Assembly: GCF_013911965.1 (NCBI RefSeq)
Contig: NZ_JACESE010000010.1
Span: forward strand, 62,001 to 126,000
DNA: 64,000 nucleotides
From: Phenylobacterium sp.
GTDB lineage: Bacteria; Pseudomonadota; Alphaproteobacteria; Caulobacterales; Caulobacteraceae
Direction of reading: 5' to 3'
Shown here: positions 27,220-36,600 of the stretch, piece by piece
Position numbering within the stretch: the first letter of the stretch is position 1
Layout of the letters: each line of letters opens with the position of its first letter
The notes under the pieces: model-generated
What the model was told of the DNA's origin: nothing
The model's database searches: none
What the model saw: the letters and a program-made list of their open reading frames with translations, nothing else
Position numbers and translations under genes: made by a program

Positions 27220-28320
27220 ATGTCGTCCATGGATCAGATCACCCGGCCCCCGGCCGGGCCCGCCTATGAACTGCGCGTCGGCGAGCCGGCGCTGGAAGGC
27301 GCGGGCGTGTGGCTCGTCATCCCTTGCTACAAGGTCCGCGACCATATCCTGAAGGTCATCGCCCGAACCCCGCCCTGGGTCGAAGGGATCGTCTGCGTCG
27401 ACGACGCCTGTCCCGATGGTTCGGGCGATTTCATCGAGGCGCAGACGCGCGATCCGCGCGTGCGCGTCCTGCGCCTGCCCCAGAATCAGGGCGTCGGCGG
27501 CGCCACAATGGCGGGCTATGCCGAGGCCGCCCGGCTGGGCGGGCGGATTCTGGTGAAGGTCGACGGCGACGACCAGATGGACCTGGCCTATCTGCCGCAA
27601 CTGGTCGCGCCGATCCTGCTGGGCGAGGCCGACTACGCCAAGGCCAACCGCTTCACCTCCATCAGCCATCTCCAGTCCATGCCGAGGGTGCGCATCTTCG
27701 GCAATGCGGGCCTCAGCTTCCTGGCCAAGCTGTCCACGGGGTACTGGACCAGCTTCGATCCGACGAACGGCTTCACGGCGATCGAGGCGAGCGTCGCCCG
27801 GCTCGTGACCCAGAAACGGGTGGCCAAGCGGTTCTTCTTCGAAACCGACCTGCTCTACCACCTGGGCACCCTGCGCGCGGTCGTCCGCGACGTGCCCATC
27901 CCCGCGCGCTACGGCGACGAAGTCAGCAATCTCAGCGTCAGGTCGGTGGTCGCCCCCTTCGCGCTCAGGCACCTGCAGAACTTCGTCCGCCGGGTGCTTG
28001 GCCAGTACTTCGTGCGCGACTTCAACGTGGCGACCCTGGAGCTCATCTTCGGCGCCGCCTTCCTGGCCTTCGGCGCCCTCTACGCCCTGCACTGGATCGC
28101 CGTGCGCGAGCCGGGCCAGGCCGCGTCGGCCGGCGTGGTCATGGCCGCGGCCCTGCCGGTCATCATCGGGGTCCAGCTCCTGCTGCAGGCGATGAACTTC
28201 GACGTCGTCAACGTGCCGACGCGGCCTATCCATCCCTATCTGCGCACGCTGGAGCGGATCGAGGCCGCTGCGCATGCCGAGGCCGAGGCGGCCGCCGATG
28301 CGGGGCCGCGGAGCGCATGA
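27220..28320 (+). CDS. Membrane-anchored glycosyltransferase family 2 protein (DPM1-like)
   Basis: A 366-residue protein. The GT-A domain has WLVIPCYKV at the start, VCVDDACPDGSGD, and the DxD in VKVDGDDQMD. Two predicted transmembrane helices occur near the C-terminus (LIFGAAFLAFGALYALHWIAV and VVMAAALPVIIGVQLLLQ). This is the layout of polyprenyl-phosphate sugar synthases (dolichol-phosphate mannose synthase or ArnC-like), which load a sugar on undecaprenyl phosphate. The adjacent small EamA-like transporter, overlapping by ATGA, fits the flippase of such a lipid-linked sugar. Confidence 0.88.
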   Translation: MSSMDQITRPPAGPAYELRVGEPALEGAGVWLVIPCYKVRDHILKVIARTPPWVEGIVCVDDACPDGSGDFIEAQTRDPRVRVLRLPQNQGVGGATMAGYAEAARLGGRILVKVDGDDQMDLAYLPQLVAPILLGEADYAKANRFTSISHLQSMPRVRIFGNAGLSFLAKLSTGYWTSFDPTNGFTAIEASVARLVTQKRVAKRFFFETDLLYHLGTLRAVVRDVPIPARYGDEVSNLSVRSVVAPFALRHLQNFVRRVLGQYFVRDFNVATLELIFGAAFLAFGALYALHWIAVREPGQAASAGVVMAAALPVIIGVQLLLQAMNFDVVNVPTRPIHPYLRTLERIEAAAHAEAEAAADAGPRSA

Positions 28321-28682
28321 GCCTGCGCGACCTCCTGCTGTGCTGCCTGTTCGCGGTGATCATGCCGACCGGGCAGGTGATGTTCAAATGGGCGGCCCTG
28401 ACCCACGCCCGGCTCGACGGCGCGCTCCCTCTACGCCTGCTCAAGAACCTGCCCCTGCTGGGGGCCTTCGCCTGGTACGGACTGACGGCCCTGTTCTGGT
28501 TCTACATCCTCACGCGGGTGCCGCTGTCGCGGGCCTACGCCTTCGCCGTGGTGGGGTCGTCCCTGGTGCCGGTGTTCGCCTACTTCATCTTCAAGGAGCC
28601 GATGAGCTGGCGCTATGTCGCCGGCTACGGCCTGATGATCCTCGGGCTGCTGGTCGTCATGCAGGCCCAGGGGCGGACCTGA
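28317..28682 (+). CDS. Small EamA/ArnE-like transporter, possible lipid-linked sugar flippase
   Basis: A 121-residue protein with four predicted transmembrane helices. It is of the small-multidrug-resistance/ArnE-ArnF type, with LTRVPLSRAYAFAVVGSSLVPVF resembling the conserved PLSxAYA motif of EamA-fold four-helix proteins. The ATG overlaps the preceding GT2 stop. Paired with a DPM1/ArnC-like glycosyltransferase, the likely role is flipping undecaprenyl-phosphate sugar across the inner membrane, as ArnE/F do for aminoarabinose. Its last 26 bases overlap the convergent PIG-L gene. Confidence 0.8.
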   Translation: MSLRDLLLCCLFAVIMPTGQVMFKWAALTHARLDGALPLRLLKNLPLLGAFAWYGLTALFWFYILTRVPLSRAYAFAVVGSSLVPVFAYFIFKEPMSWRYVAGYGLMILGLLVVMQAQGRT

Positions 28683-29406
28683 CCGCGGCCACGGCGCGCG
28701 CCACCTCCGCGTAGGAGACGCCGAACCGCCGCTCATAGAGCAGGTCCCCCTCGTGGGGCCGCGCTTCGAGCCGGGCCGGGTCGAGACCCTGCGCGCCATA
28801 GCCGCCGCGCAGCAGGTAGTTGGCGAACATGGACGGCCACAACCCCAGCCAGGTCTTGGCCTGGGAGGGATAGTCGACGACCGCGGCGGCCCAGGCCAGC
28901 CAGTGGCGCGCGCTCAGCCGGACCCTGCGCACCGGGCCGTTCTCCGGGATCGGGACGCCGGCCTGGAAGGGAAGGGCGGCAAGGCCGCGGCGGTTGTAGA
29001 GGGCGAACTGCTCGATGGGCGCGCCGCGCGCCGCCCGCGCCGCCAGGGCGGCCACGACGTCGTGGTCCGGGTGGCCGCCTTCCCAGGCGGCGACGACGAA
29101 CCGCTCCGCCGGTCCGACCGCGGCCAGCGCGGCGTCGAGGCGCGGAATCAGCCCCGCGGCGTGGCGATGGAGCTGGCCGTCCTGGGCGCCGGAGCCGAGA
29201 CCCACGTGCCGGGCGGCCTCGGGCGGCAGGCCCAGGCGGCGGAGGAAGGCGCGGGTCTCCGCCAGCCGGCGCGCGGCGATCTGCGGGCTTCGATAGTCGG
29301 CCAGATAGAGGAAGTGCTGCGCCTGTCCGCGCGCCTGCGCCTCGCGGATCAGCGGCAGGGCGGCGTATTCGTCGTCGAAATGGGCCAGAACGTAGACGAC
29401 CGCCAT
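28657..29406 (-). CDS. PIG-L family deacetylase
   Basis: A 249-residue LmbE/PIG-L-type protein. The metal-binding motif near the N-terminus is AHFDDE, a variant of the usual AHPDDE in which Pro is replaced by Phe, and the second part is GGHPDHDVV. Family members are zinc hydrolases that remove acetyl groups from N-acetylglucosamine-like sugars. It starts one base after the stop of the GNAT acetyltransferase gene, so a deacetylase and an acetyltransferase are made from one transcript, which would allow exchange of the acyl group on an amino sugar. The convergent transporter overlaps it by 26 bases. Confidence 0.85.
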   Translation of the reverse strand: MAVVYVLAHFDDEYAALPLIREAQARGQAQHFLYLADYRSPQIAARRLAETRAFLRRLGLPPEAARHVGLGSGAQDGQLHRHAAGLIPRLDAALAAVGPAERFVVAAWEGGHPDHDVVAALAARAARGAPIEQFALYNRRGLAALPFQAGVPIPENGPVRRVRLSARHWLAWAAAVVDYPSQAKTWLGLWPSMFANYLLRGGYGAQGLDPARLEARPHEGDLLYERRFGVSYAEVARAVAAVRSAPGPA

Positions 29407-29407
29407 C

Positions 29408-30259
29408 TCAGTAGGGATCGAAGTCGAGGAAGTTCAGCGCCACGGCGCGGGCGTCCAGCTGGCGCGGGGCGGCCTCGCCAAGGGGCCGGTAGATCAGGTT
29501 GAGCGGCGAGGGCCGAAGGCGCTCCGGCAGGCGGACGAGGCCGAGCCGGCCCAGGTTCAGCCGCGGGTCGAGGCCCAGGTACAGCGAAAGACCCAGCGGC
29601 CGGGCATGCAGGGTCTCGGGCGGCGGCCCCGCCAGGAAGGCGACGCAGCGTATGCCGGGCAGGTGGGTGTCGGCCCAGACGGCGGTCAGTTCTCCGTGCC
29701 GGCTGGCCCGATAGTCCGCGGCCGGATTGAGCAGCCGCCAGGCCAGCATTTCCGGCGTCCAGGCGCCGGCGAAGGCCACGGGCGTCGCTGCGAACCGTCG
29801 CGGCGTGTGGGTCAGGACGCCGGCCTCCAGGGGCGCGACGTGCTGGAAGCCGAGCTTCCGGAGGAAGCCCGGCGTGCTCTGGGCGTTGGCCACGCCGATG
29901 ACGAACGCGTAGCCGCGCGCCGCGCCGTCCTCGTAGGTCGCCTGCGCCAGACGGGTGAAGAGGCCCCGGCCCTGAAAGTCCGGGTGGGTGGCGGTGTTGA
30001 GGGAGAGGAGGCCCGTGAGCGTCCGCCCCTCGACCTCGGCCGTCATGGGGCAGGTCACATAGTGCGCCGCCAGCGTCTCGCCCGCCCAGGCGTCGGCCCC
30101 GACCACCTCGCCGGCGGGATTGTCGCGATAGCGCCAGGCGATCGCTTCGGGGGTGAACTTCGAGGAGGCGCCGAAGACGCGCGACAGCAGTTCGGAATAG
30201 GCGTTCAGCTGGCCGGCGGAAACGCCCGCGGGCCTGATCTCCAGTCCGTCCGTGCTCAT
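29408..30259 (-). CDS. GNAT family N-acetyltransferase
   Basis: A 283-residue protein with a GNAT acetyl-CoA fold in its first half. THPDFQGRGLFTRLAQATYEDG matches the acetyl-CoA-binding motif A (Q/RxxGxG/A) and IGVANAQSTPGFLRKLGFQ motif B. The second half is a separate domain, possibly for substrate recognition. The ATG at 30259 gives this start; the frame is open far upstream but only as antisense of the membrane protein gene. Together with the PIG-L deacetylase one base downstream it is expected to work on amino sugars of the surface glycan. Confidence 0.82.
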   Translation of the reverse strand: MSTDGLEIRPAGVSAGQLNAYSELLSRVFGASSKFTPEAIAWRYRDNPAGEVVGADAWAGETLAAHYVTCPMTAEVEGRTLTGLLSLNTATHPDFQGRGLFTRLAQATYEDGAARGYAFVIGVANAQSTPGFLRKLGFQHVAPLEAGVLTHTPRRFAATPVAFAGAWTPEMLAWRLLNPAADYRASRHGELTAVWADTHLPGIRCVAFLAGPPPETLHARPLGLSLYLGLDPRLNLGRLGLVRLPERLRPSPLNLIYRPLGEAAPRQLDARAVALNFLDFDPY

Positions 30260-30367
30260 CGTGGCAAATGACCATGAAAGCAGGGCTGCGCCAATGGCGG
30301 CGATTGCCTCTTTTCTGGACCGCCCCGCCCATCGTACGAGTGGCCCGTTGAGGGGCGAGAAACCACG

Positions 30368-31747
30368 ATGAAGATCCTGCCGAAGCCGAGCTTCACGGCG
30401 AGCCAGGCGCTCGGGGCCGTGCTGCTGACCGGCTACGTGTTGATGCTGGCCTTCAACCTGCCGGGTCACCTGTCCTACGACTCGCTCGCCCAGCTTCGCG
30501 AGGGGCGTTTCGAGGTGCGCGAGACCTGGGGGCCGGTGGTCTATGCCTGGATCCTCGGGGCGTTCGACGAGGTGGTCCCCGGAACCGGCCTCTATGTGGC
30601 CGCGAGCGGCTTCCTGCTGACCGGCAGCCTCCTCTCCTTCCGCAGCCTGCGCCGGCACGTCTCCTGGCCCTCGGTGGCCCTGGCCGTGCTGATGGTGCTC
30701 TCGCCCATCCTGCTGATCTACCAGGGCATCGTCTGGAAGGACGTGCTGTTCGCCAATCTCGCCATCGCCGGCTTCGCCTGCCTCGCCCAGGCGGTCAGGG
30801 TCTGGGACGGGCCGCGGCGCCCGTGGCTCGCCCTGGCCGGCGCCATGCTCGCCTTCGCCGTGGCGGCCCAGACGCGTCAGAACGGACTGATCGTCATCGT
30901 CTTCGCAGCCCTCGTCCTGGCCTGGACGGCGCGCCTTCGCGGATGGCGGTCCAGCCTCGTCTGGGGTTTGGGCGGGCTGGTGGCCACCCTCGCCCTCTCC
31001 AGCCTCATGGCCGTCCTGGCCGCGCCGCCGCAGGCGGGACCCGACAAGGGCGCCGCGCGCGGCATCCGCATCATCGCGCACTACGACATCGCGGGCTCCG
31101 TGGCCGCCAAGCCCACCTTGCCGCTCGACCACATCCGGGCCGCCGATCCGGAGGCGGAGCGCACCATCCGCTACCGCGCCACCGCGCTCTACACCCCTGA
31201 GCGGGTCGACTATATGGGCCGGGACCCCGAGATCGGCCGGCTGTGGAAGCTCTCCGACGCCACGGTGTTCCAGCAGTGGCGCGACATCGTCCTGGAGCAT
31301 CCCGACGCCTATCTGAAGCACCGCTGGGCCGTCTTCCTGCAGGTGTTCGCGACGCCGAAGATCGACTCCTGCCTGCCGGTCTATGTGGGGGTTGCGGGCC
31401 CCGAGCCCCTGATCGCCAGCCTCAACCTGATCCAGACGGTCGAGCCGCAGGACCAGGCCCTCTACAACTACGCCACCTGGTTCCTGGACACGCCGGTCTT
31501 CTCGCACGTCTTCTACGCCCTGATCGCCCTCGTGGTGGCGGGCGTGCTCGTCTGGCGGGGCGAGGCGACGGACCTGGTCATCGCCGCCATGCTGCTGTCG
31601 GCGCTCGCCTTCACGGCCTCCTTCGCCGTAATCTCTCTCGCCTGCGACTATCGATATCTGTACTTCCTCGACGTCGCGGCGCTGTCGGGCCTCCTCTATC
31701 TGGCCCTCGAACCCCCCTACGGCCGCTTTCGGCGCCGGCTGCGCTGA
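30368..31747 (+). CDS. Polytopic membrane protein, GT-C-like
   Basis: A 459-residue inner-membrane protein with about 10-11 predicted helices and a periplasmic loop of about 140 residues (HYDIAGSVAAKPTLPLD ... ALYTPERVDY). The first loop holds HLSYDSLAQLREGRFEV with acidic residues after helix 1, resembling the catalytic-loop position of GT-C glycosyltransferases that use polyprenyl-phosphate sugars. This would fit the nearby GT2/flippase pair that could supply such a donor. I do not recognise a named family with certainty. It is divergent from the GNAT gene with 108 bases between. Confidence 0.7.
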   Translation: MKILPKPSFTASQALGAVLLTGYVLMLAFNLPGHLSYDSLAQLREGRFEVRETWGPVVYAWILGAFDEVVPGTGLYVAASGFLLTGSLLSFRSLRRHVSWPSVALAVLMVLSPILLIYQGIVWKDVLFANLAIAGFACLAQAVRVWDGPRRPWLALAGAMLAFAVAAQTRQNGLIVIVFAALVLAWTARLRGWRSSLVWGLGGLVATLALSSLMAVLAAPPQAGPDKGAARGIRIIAHYDIAGSVAAKPTLPLDHIRAADPEAERTIRYRATALYTPERVDYMGRDPEIGRLWKLSDATVFQQWRDIVLEHPDAYLKHRWAVFLQVFATPKIDSCLPVYVGVAGPEPLIASLNLIQTVEPQDQALYNYATWFLDTPVFSHVFYALIALVVAGVLVWRGEATDLVIAAMLLSALAFTASFAVISLACDYRYLYFLDVAALSGLLYLALEPPYGRFRRRLR

Positions 31748-31769
31748 CTGGCCGAACGGAGGCGCACCC

Positions 31770-32546
31770 ATGCCGCTCGCCCGCCCGCAACCCGCCCGCT
31801 CGAAACCGGCCGGCTCGAAACTGCCGGGCCCGCTCCTCGCCCTCGTCGCCGCAGGCCTTCTCCTCGCCGGGTGCGACGAGCCGCGTCCGCGCGAGCCGCA
31901 GCGGAATCCAACGCCTCAACCCGCCCCCGCCACCGGCCTGCCTCCCGCCAACCTCTCCGCCGACGACGCCGTGGAGCGCGCCGGCCCCTTCGGCTGGGAC
32001 GCGTCGGCCGAGGCCTTCACCTGGCGCGGTCAGCCGCTGAAGGCCGGCCGCCTCTGGACCTTCGACGGGTCCACGGACGGCTTCGTCATGAGCGGCGGAG
32101 AACTCCTGCCGGCGGAGACCGCGGGCCTGCGCGTGGCCGAGCGCGCCGTCGACGCCGCCATTCGCAGCCCCAGCGGACTGGAGCTCGACGGGGCCCGTTT
32201 CAGTCTCGTCCTGGTGCGCCTCACCCGCCTGCGCGCCGCCGAGATCTGGGACGGCTCGCTGCACTATTCGACGGCCGCCCATGGCGAGGCCGCCGAGTTC
32301 ATGGACAAGCCTCCCGCCGGTTCGCAGCCGCTGGTGAACGAGACGGTGGTGCTGGCCTTCGACATGGCCGAGCCGGTGATGGGCGGGGATGACTGGACGA
32401 CCTCGCTGATCGACCAGATCCGCATCGACCTGGACGATTCCGAAGGCGGCGAATTCCTGATCCACCAGATCGCCGTCACCGAGCCGCCCCCGGCCGCCCC
32501 GGACGTCGAACCCGCCGCGCCGGACGCGCTGCGTCCGAAGACCTGA
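31770..32546 (+). CDS. Lipoprotein of unknown function
   Basis: A 258-residue protein with an N-terminal signal (LLALVAAGLLLAGC), lipobox LLAGC, and lipidation at about Cys35, followed by a Pro-rich linker. The mature domain contains TWRGQPLKAGRLWTFDGSTDGFVMSGGELLP and resembles a carbohydrate-binding jelly-roll in strand pattern, but I do not recognise a family. It starts 22 bases after the GT-C-like gene on the same strand and is likely co-expressed, so a periplasmic or outer-membrane role with the glycan is plausible. Confidence 0.72.
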   Translation: MPLARPQPARSKPAGSKLPGPLLALVAAGLLLAGCDEPRPREPQRNPTPQPAPATGLPPANLSADDAVERAGPFGWDASAEAFTWRGQPLKAGRLWTFDGSTDGFVMSGGELLPAETAGLRVAERAVDAAIRSPSGLELDGARFSLVLVRLTRLRAAEIWDGSLHYSTAAHGEAAEFMDKPPAGSQPLVNETVVLAFDMAEPVMGGDDWTTSLIDQIRIDLDDSEGGEFLIHQIAVTEPPPAAPDVEPAAPDALRPKT

Positions 32547-32549
32547 GGC

Positions 32550-33683
32550 TCAGCCGAGCAGGGCCTGCAGCCGCTCCACGCAGCGCAGCCCGACGGCCCG
32601 TGCGCTGAGCTCGGTGCGGATGCGCCTCCGGGCCGCGGCGGCCCGGGCGCGGGCGGCGGCCGGATCGTCCAGGATCTGCTCGATCAGGCGGCTTGCCTGA
32701 GCCACGTCCGGATCGGCCCAGGACTGGCCCTCGCCGTGGATGTACTGGCCGGCGCCGACGGGCACCATGGCGTGGTTCACCAGCGCGGCGGTCGCGCCGT
32801 CCATGAAGTCCATGTTTCCAGACCAGCCCGTGGCGACCACCGGCACGCCCAGCGCCATGGCTTCGGCCATGCCGCGGCCGAAGCCTTCGGACCTGTGCAG
32901 GGAGACGAAGACGTCGGCGCAGCGGAAGAGGTTCTTGACCTCGTTGTCGGAGAGTTCGCGGGTGATCGTCTGGACACGTCCCTTCAGGGCGGCGATGCGC
33001 GCCTCCAGGGCCTTCCGCGCCGGATCGTCGGCCTTGCCGCCCTTGAACTTGATCACCGCATGCAGCGGCGCCTCGGGCCTGCGGGCGACGAGCTGTTCGA
33101 ACGCCGCCAGCACGGCCTCCGGATTCTTGCGCGCGGCGTAGGACGAGAAGTCGAAGGCGAACATCACCACGAAGGCGTGCTCGGGAATGTCGAACCAGCG
33201 CCGGCCGAGGAAGGTCGACAGCTTCATGTCCACCGCCAGGGGGATGCGCGCGACGTCGCGGCCCGTCGCCTCGGTCAGGGCCGTCTGCACGAAGGCCGAG
33301 GGCGCCCAGATGTCGTCGAAGCCCGACAGCAGTTCGGCCCAGGCGGTCGGATACTTCGGCAGCTCCCAGGCGGGGAAGATGATGTTTCGGGCGGCGGCGA
33401 AGTCGGCGCCGTCCAGCCGCTCCCGCACCGTCTCGACCTCGTCGGCGTTCAGGCAGAAAAGGTTGGCGTGGCGCGACAGGCGGCGCGTGACGTCGTCGCC
33501 GAAGGCCCGCTCGAGATCCGGGTCGCGGCCGCGGTCGAGGCCATAGACGTCCAGCAGCCTGGGCCGGACCCCCGCCGCCCGCAGGGCGCGGACGGTGGAG
33601 CGCAGGTGCTCGCCCATGCCGATCGGTGCGAAGGGATGGCCGACCACGGTCAGTTCGCCGAGGCCGGAGTCGGGCAGGCTCAT
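32550..33683 (-). CDS. Glycosyltransferase family 4 protein
   Basis: A 377-residue GT-B protein. The C-terminal domain has SLHRSEGFGRGMAEAMALGVPVVATGWSGN, the EX7E-like motif of GT4. The N-terminal domain begins LTVVGHPFAPIGMGEHLRSTV. The segment FAFDFSSYAARKNPEAVLAAF is shared with the GT4 at 21924-23168, showing common descent. The ATG overlaps the stop of the large repeat-containing glycosyltransferase upstream (ATGA), so it is third in the leftward operon that starts at 37976. Confidence 0.9.
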   Translation of the reverse strand: MSLPDSGLGELTVVGHPFAPIGMGEHLRSTVRALRAAGVRPRLLDVYGLDRGRDPDLERAFGDDVTRRLSRHANLFCLNADEVETVRERLDGADFAAARNIIFPAWELPKYPTAWAELLSGFDDIWAPSAFVQTALTEATGRDVARIPLAVDMKLSTFLGRRWFDIPEHAFVVMFAFDFSSYAARKNPEAVLAAFEQLVARRPEAPLHAVIKFKGGKADDPARKALEARIAALKGRVQTITRELSDNEVKNLFRCADVFVSLHRSEGFGRGMAEAMALGVPVVATGWSGNMDFMDGATAALVNHAMVPVGAGQYIHGEGQSWADPDVAQASRLIEQILDDPAAARARAAAARRRIRTELSARAVGLRCVERLQALLG

Positions 33684-36600
33684 GGCGGCGGCTCCAGCAG
33701 ATCGGCGTCGGCGGCGTTCTTCAGCGCCTCAAGCCAACCGTGGCCGAACCGCACGTCGGGCTCCAGGTGGGCGCCCTCGGCCCATTCGTTCCAGGCGTTG
33801 ACGAAGACGATCCGCTCCTCGCCGAAGTTCTGACGCCGCGTCTCGGCCAGCATGGCCTCGGTCCAGGCCTGGAAGGCGCCGGGGCTCGCATAGTGGAAGA
33901 CGTAGGCGTGGTCCTGCCGCCGGGCGGTGTTGTCCCAGGAGGGGCAGACCCCGCGGAAGCGCTTGTGGCCCGGCGTCGGCGCCGAGAGATAGTGGCGGAC
34001 GAGCTGGCGGTAGTCGCTGACCACGCCCTCAAAGGCGCGGTTGTAGAGCGGGCCGGGCGGGCTGATGGCCTGGGCCGCGCCCATGGGCGGAAACTCGATG
34101 GCCGCGTCGAAGCCGATCGCGCCCGGGTCGGGATAGGTCCCGGCGACGTCGAAGGTCTCCACGAAGGCGAGGTAGATCTCGCCGATCCCCAGGGCCCGCG
34201 CCGTCTTGCGCCACGCCTGCGCCCACTCTGCGGCGTCGGGCAGCAGGCCGGGACGATAGATGACCAGCAGGGGCTTGCCGTCGATGTGGATGTAGTTGTC
34301 GCGCCGCAGCAGGGCCGACATGTCGGTGATCAGGGCCGCGGCGTCGTCGGCGTCATAGGTCTGGGCCAGCAGGACATCCTTCTCCTGGCCGTCCCAGGTC
34401 CGGGTCCAGTTCTCGTTGGCCCAGCAGACGCAGAAGGGGAAGTCGGGCGCATCGGGCGCGGTGAGGTGCTGCAGCGGCTTCTCCAGCACGCGCCGTCCGC
34501 CTGCGAACCAGTAGTAGTAGAAGCAGAAGCCCGAGAGGCCGTAGCGCGCCGCCAGCTCGGCCTGCCGTTTCAGCGCCTCGGCCTGGGACAGGTCGTAGAA
34601 GCCGAGATCCGCCGGCAGGTGCGGCTGGTAGTGGCCGCGATAGTTGGGCAGGGCGCGCGTGACATTGGTCCACTCGGTGAAGCCCGCCCCCCACCAGCGG
34701 TCGTTCTCCGGAATGGCGTGGAACTGCGGCAGGTGGAAGGCGATCGTCCGTACACGGTTCGTCTTGTCGAGCGCCTCGGCCCAGCGCTCGACGAAACGCT
34801 GCTGGTTGCGGGTGGCCAGGCGGTGCTTGTAGCCGGCGTCGATCGAATTGGCCGTGACGCTCAGGTGGTGCACGATCACCGAGGCCGGTTCGTAGACGAT
34901 CTTCAGCCCCTTTTCCCGCAGGCGGAAGCAGAGATCGGCGTCCTCGCAATAGGCGGGGGCGAAGTGGGTGTCGAAGCCGCCAAGGTCGGCGAAGTCCTTG
35001 CGACGCACCGCCAGGCAGGCGCCGGAGGCGTAGTCGACCTCCCGGCGCACGTTCCAGCGCGGCTGATCGGGATCCTGGAACAGGCCGATCATCTCGCTCG
35101 TCCCGTCGCGGTTGATCCGCGCGCCGGCCTCCTGCAGCCGGCCGTCGGGGAACAGCATCTTGGGCGCCGCTGCGCCGACCTGCGGATCGGCCAGGGCGGC
35201 GACCAGCGGCGCCAGCCAGCCGGCCCGCACCTGCACGTCGTTGTTCAGGAAGACCAGGACCTCGCCGCGAGCCTCGTCGATGGCGCGGTTGCAGGTGCGG
35301 ATGAAGCCCAGGTTCTCGTCATTGCGGACGATGCGCAGGCCCGCGACCCGGCTCAGGACCTCGGGCGTCGCGTCGCTGGAGGCGTCGTCGATGACCAGGG
35401 TCTCGGCCTCGGCCAGGCCGCCGGCGGCGGCCAGGGCGCTGAGGCATTCGAGGGTGAAGCGCAGATTGTTGTAGGCCGGAATGATGATCGAGACCCGCGG
35501 CGCCTGCGGTTCGGGCAGGACGATCCTGCCCGCCGCCTCGGCCAGGTCGCCGCTGATCGACACCATCTGCGGCGGCGTCGGCTCGAAAGCCTCGATCCGG
35601 TCGGCCTCGATCCGGCGCCGGACGGCGGTCAGCTCGGCATAGGCCTGCAGGTCATAGGCGGCGGGATCGCGAGTCCGGCCGTTGGCGCGCAGCTGGTCGA
35701 ACAGGCCCGCCGCGCCTGCGCCCGTGACGCCCGAAAGGCCGACGGGCTTCTCGCCGGCGTTGCGCGCCCAGTGCTCCAGGCTGCTCATGGCCGCTGCGGC
35801 GGCCTCGGGATTGGCGGCGAGATAGGCCGCCTCGTCGAAGTCGGCCGCCGGCCACAGGCCTTCGTAGGCGCCCCGCGTGACGTAGTCGGTCAGGGCGTCG
35901 GTCCCGTCGGCGATGGCCCCTTCCTGCTGCACGTAGAAGCCGGAATCGAAGTGCGGGCTCGGGCTGCGGTGCTCGCGGGCGCCGAAGCGGACGAAATGCG
36001 CCAGCGGGTTGAAGCCCTGCGTGCGCAGGTCGCGGTAGCGCTCGGCGTACCAGGTCCCGTCGAACAGGGGGTGCGGATCGCGGCCGGCGTCGGCTCCGGC
36101 GCTCACATAGTCGAGCAGGGGGGCTGTTCCGGCGACGGCGGTCTCGGGATAGCGGTCCAGGTACCAGTCGTTGGCGAAGAGCGGGTGCGGGTCGAAGCCC
36201 TGACGCCAGCCCTCGCGCAGATAGTGCAGCAGCGGGTTCTCGCCGGTGGCCGCCACCGCTTCGCACTGGCCCACATAGTACCGGATGTCGAACAGCGGAT
36301 GGGGGTCGAGACCCCGCGCCGCGCCGCCCAGGAGGAAGTGCTGCAGGACGGTGAGCCCGGTCGCCTCCAGCTCCTCGCCGTGCCGCAGGCGGTAGTCGAC
36401 GACGCTCACCAGCGGATGCGGATCGCGCCCTGCGGCGTCCCCGAGCACCAGGTAGTGGGCCAGCGGCGCCCAGCGCGAGCCGCGGATCTCCGGGTTGCGC
36501 TCCACATAGGCGGCCTGATCGAACAGGGCGCGGGGCGCAAACAGCGGATCGGGGCCGGCGCGGACATAGTCGGCCAGGGTCGAGGCCGGGGCGGCCTCGC

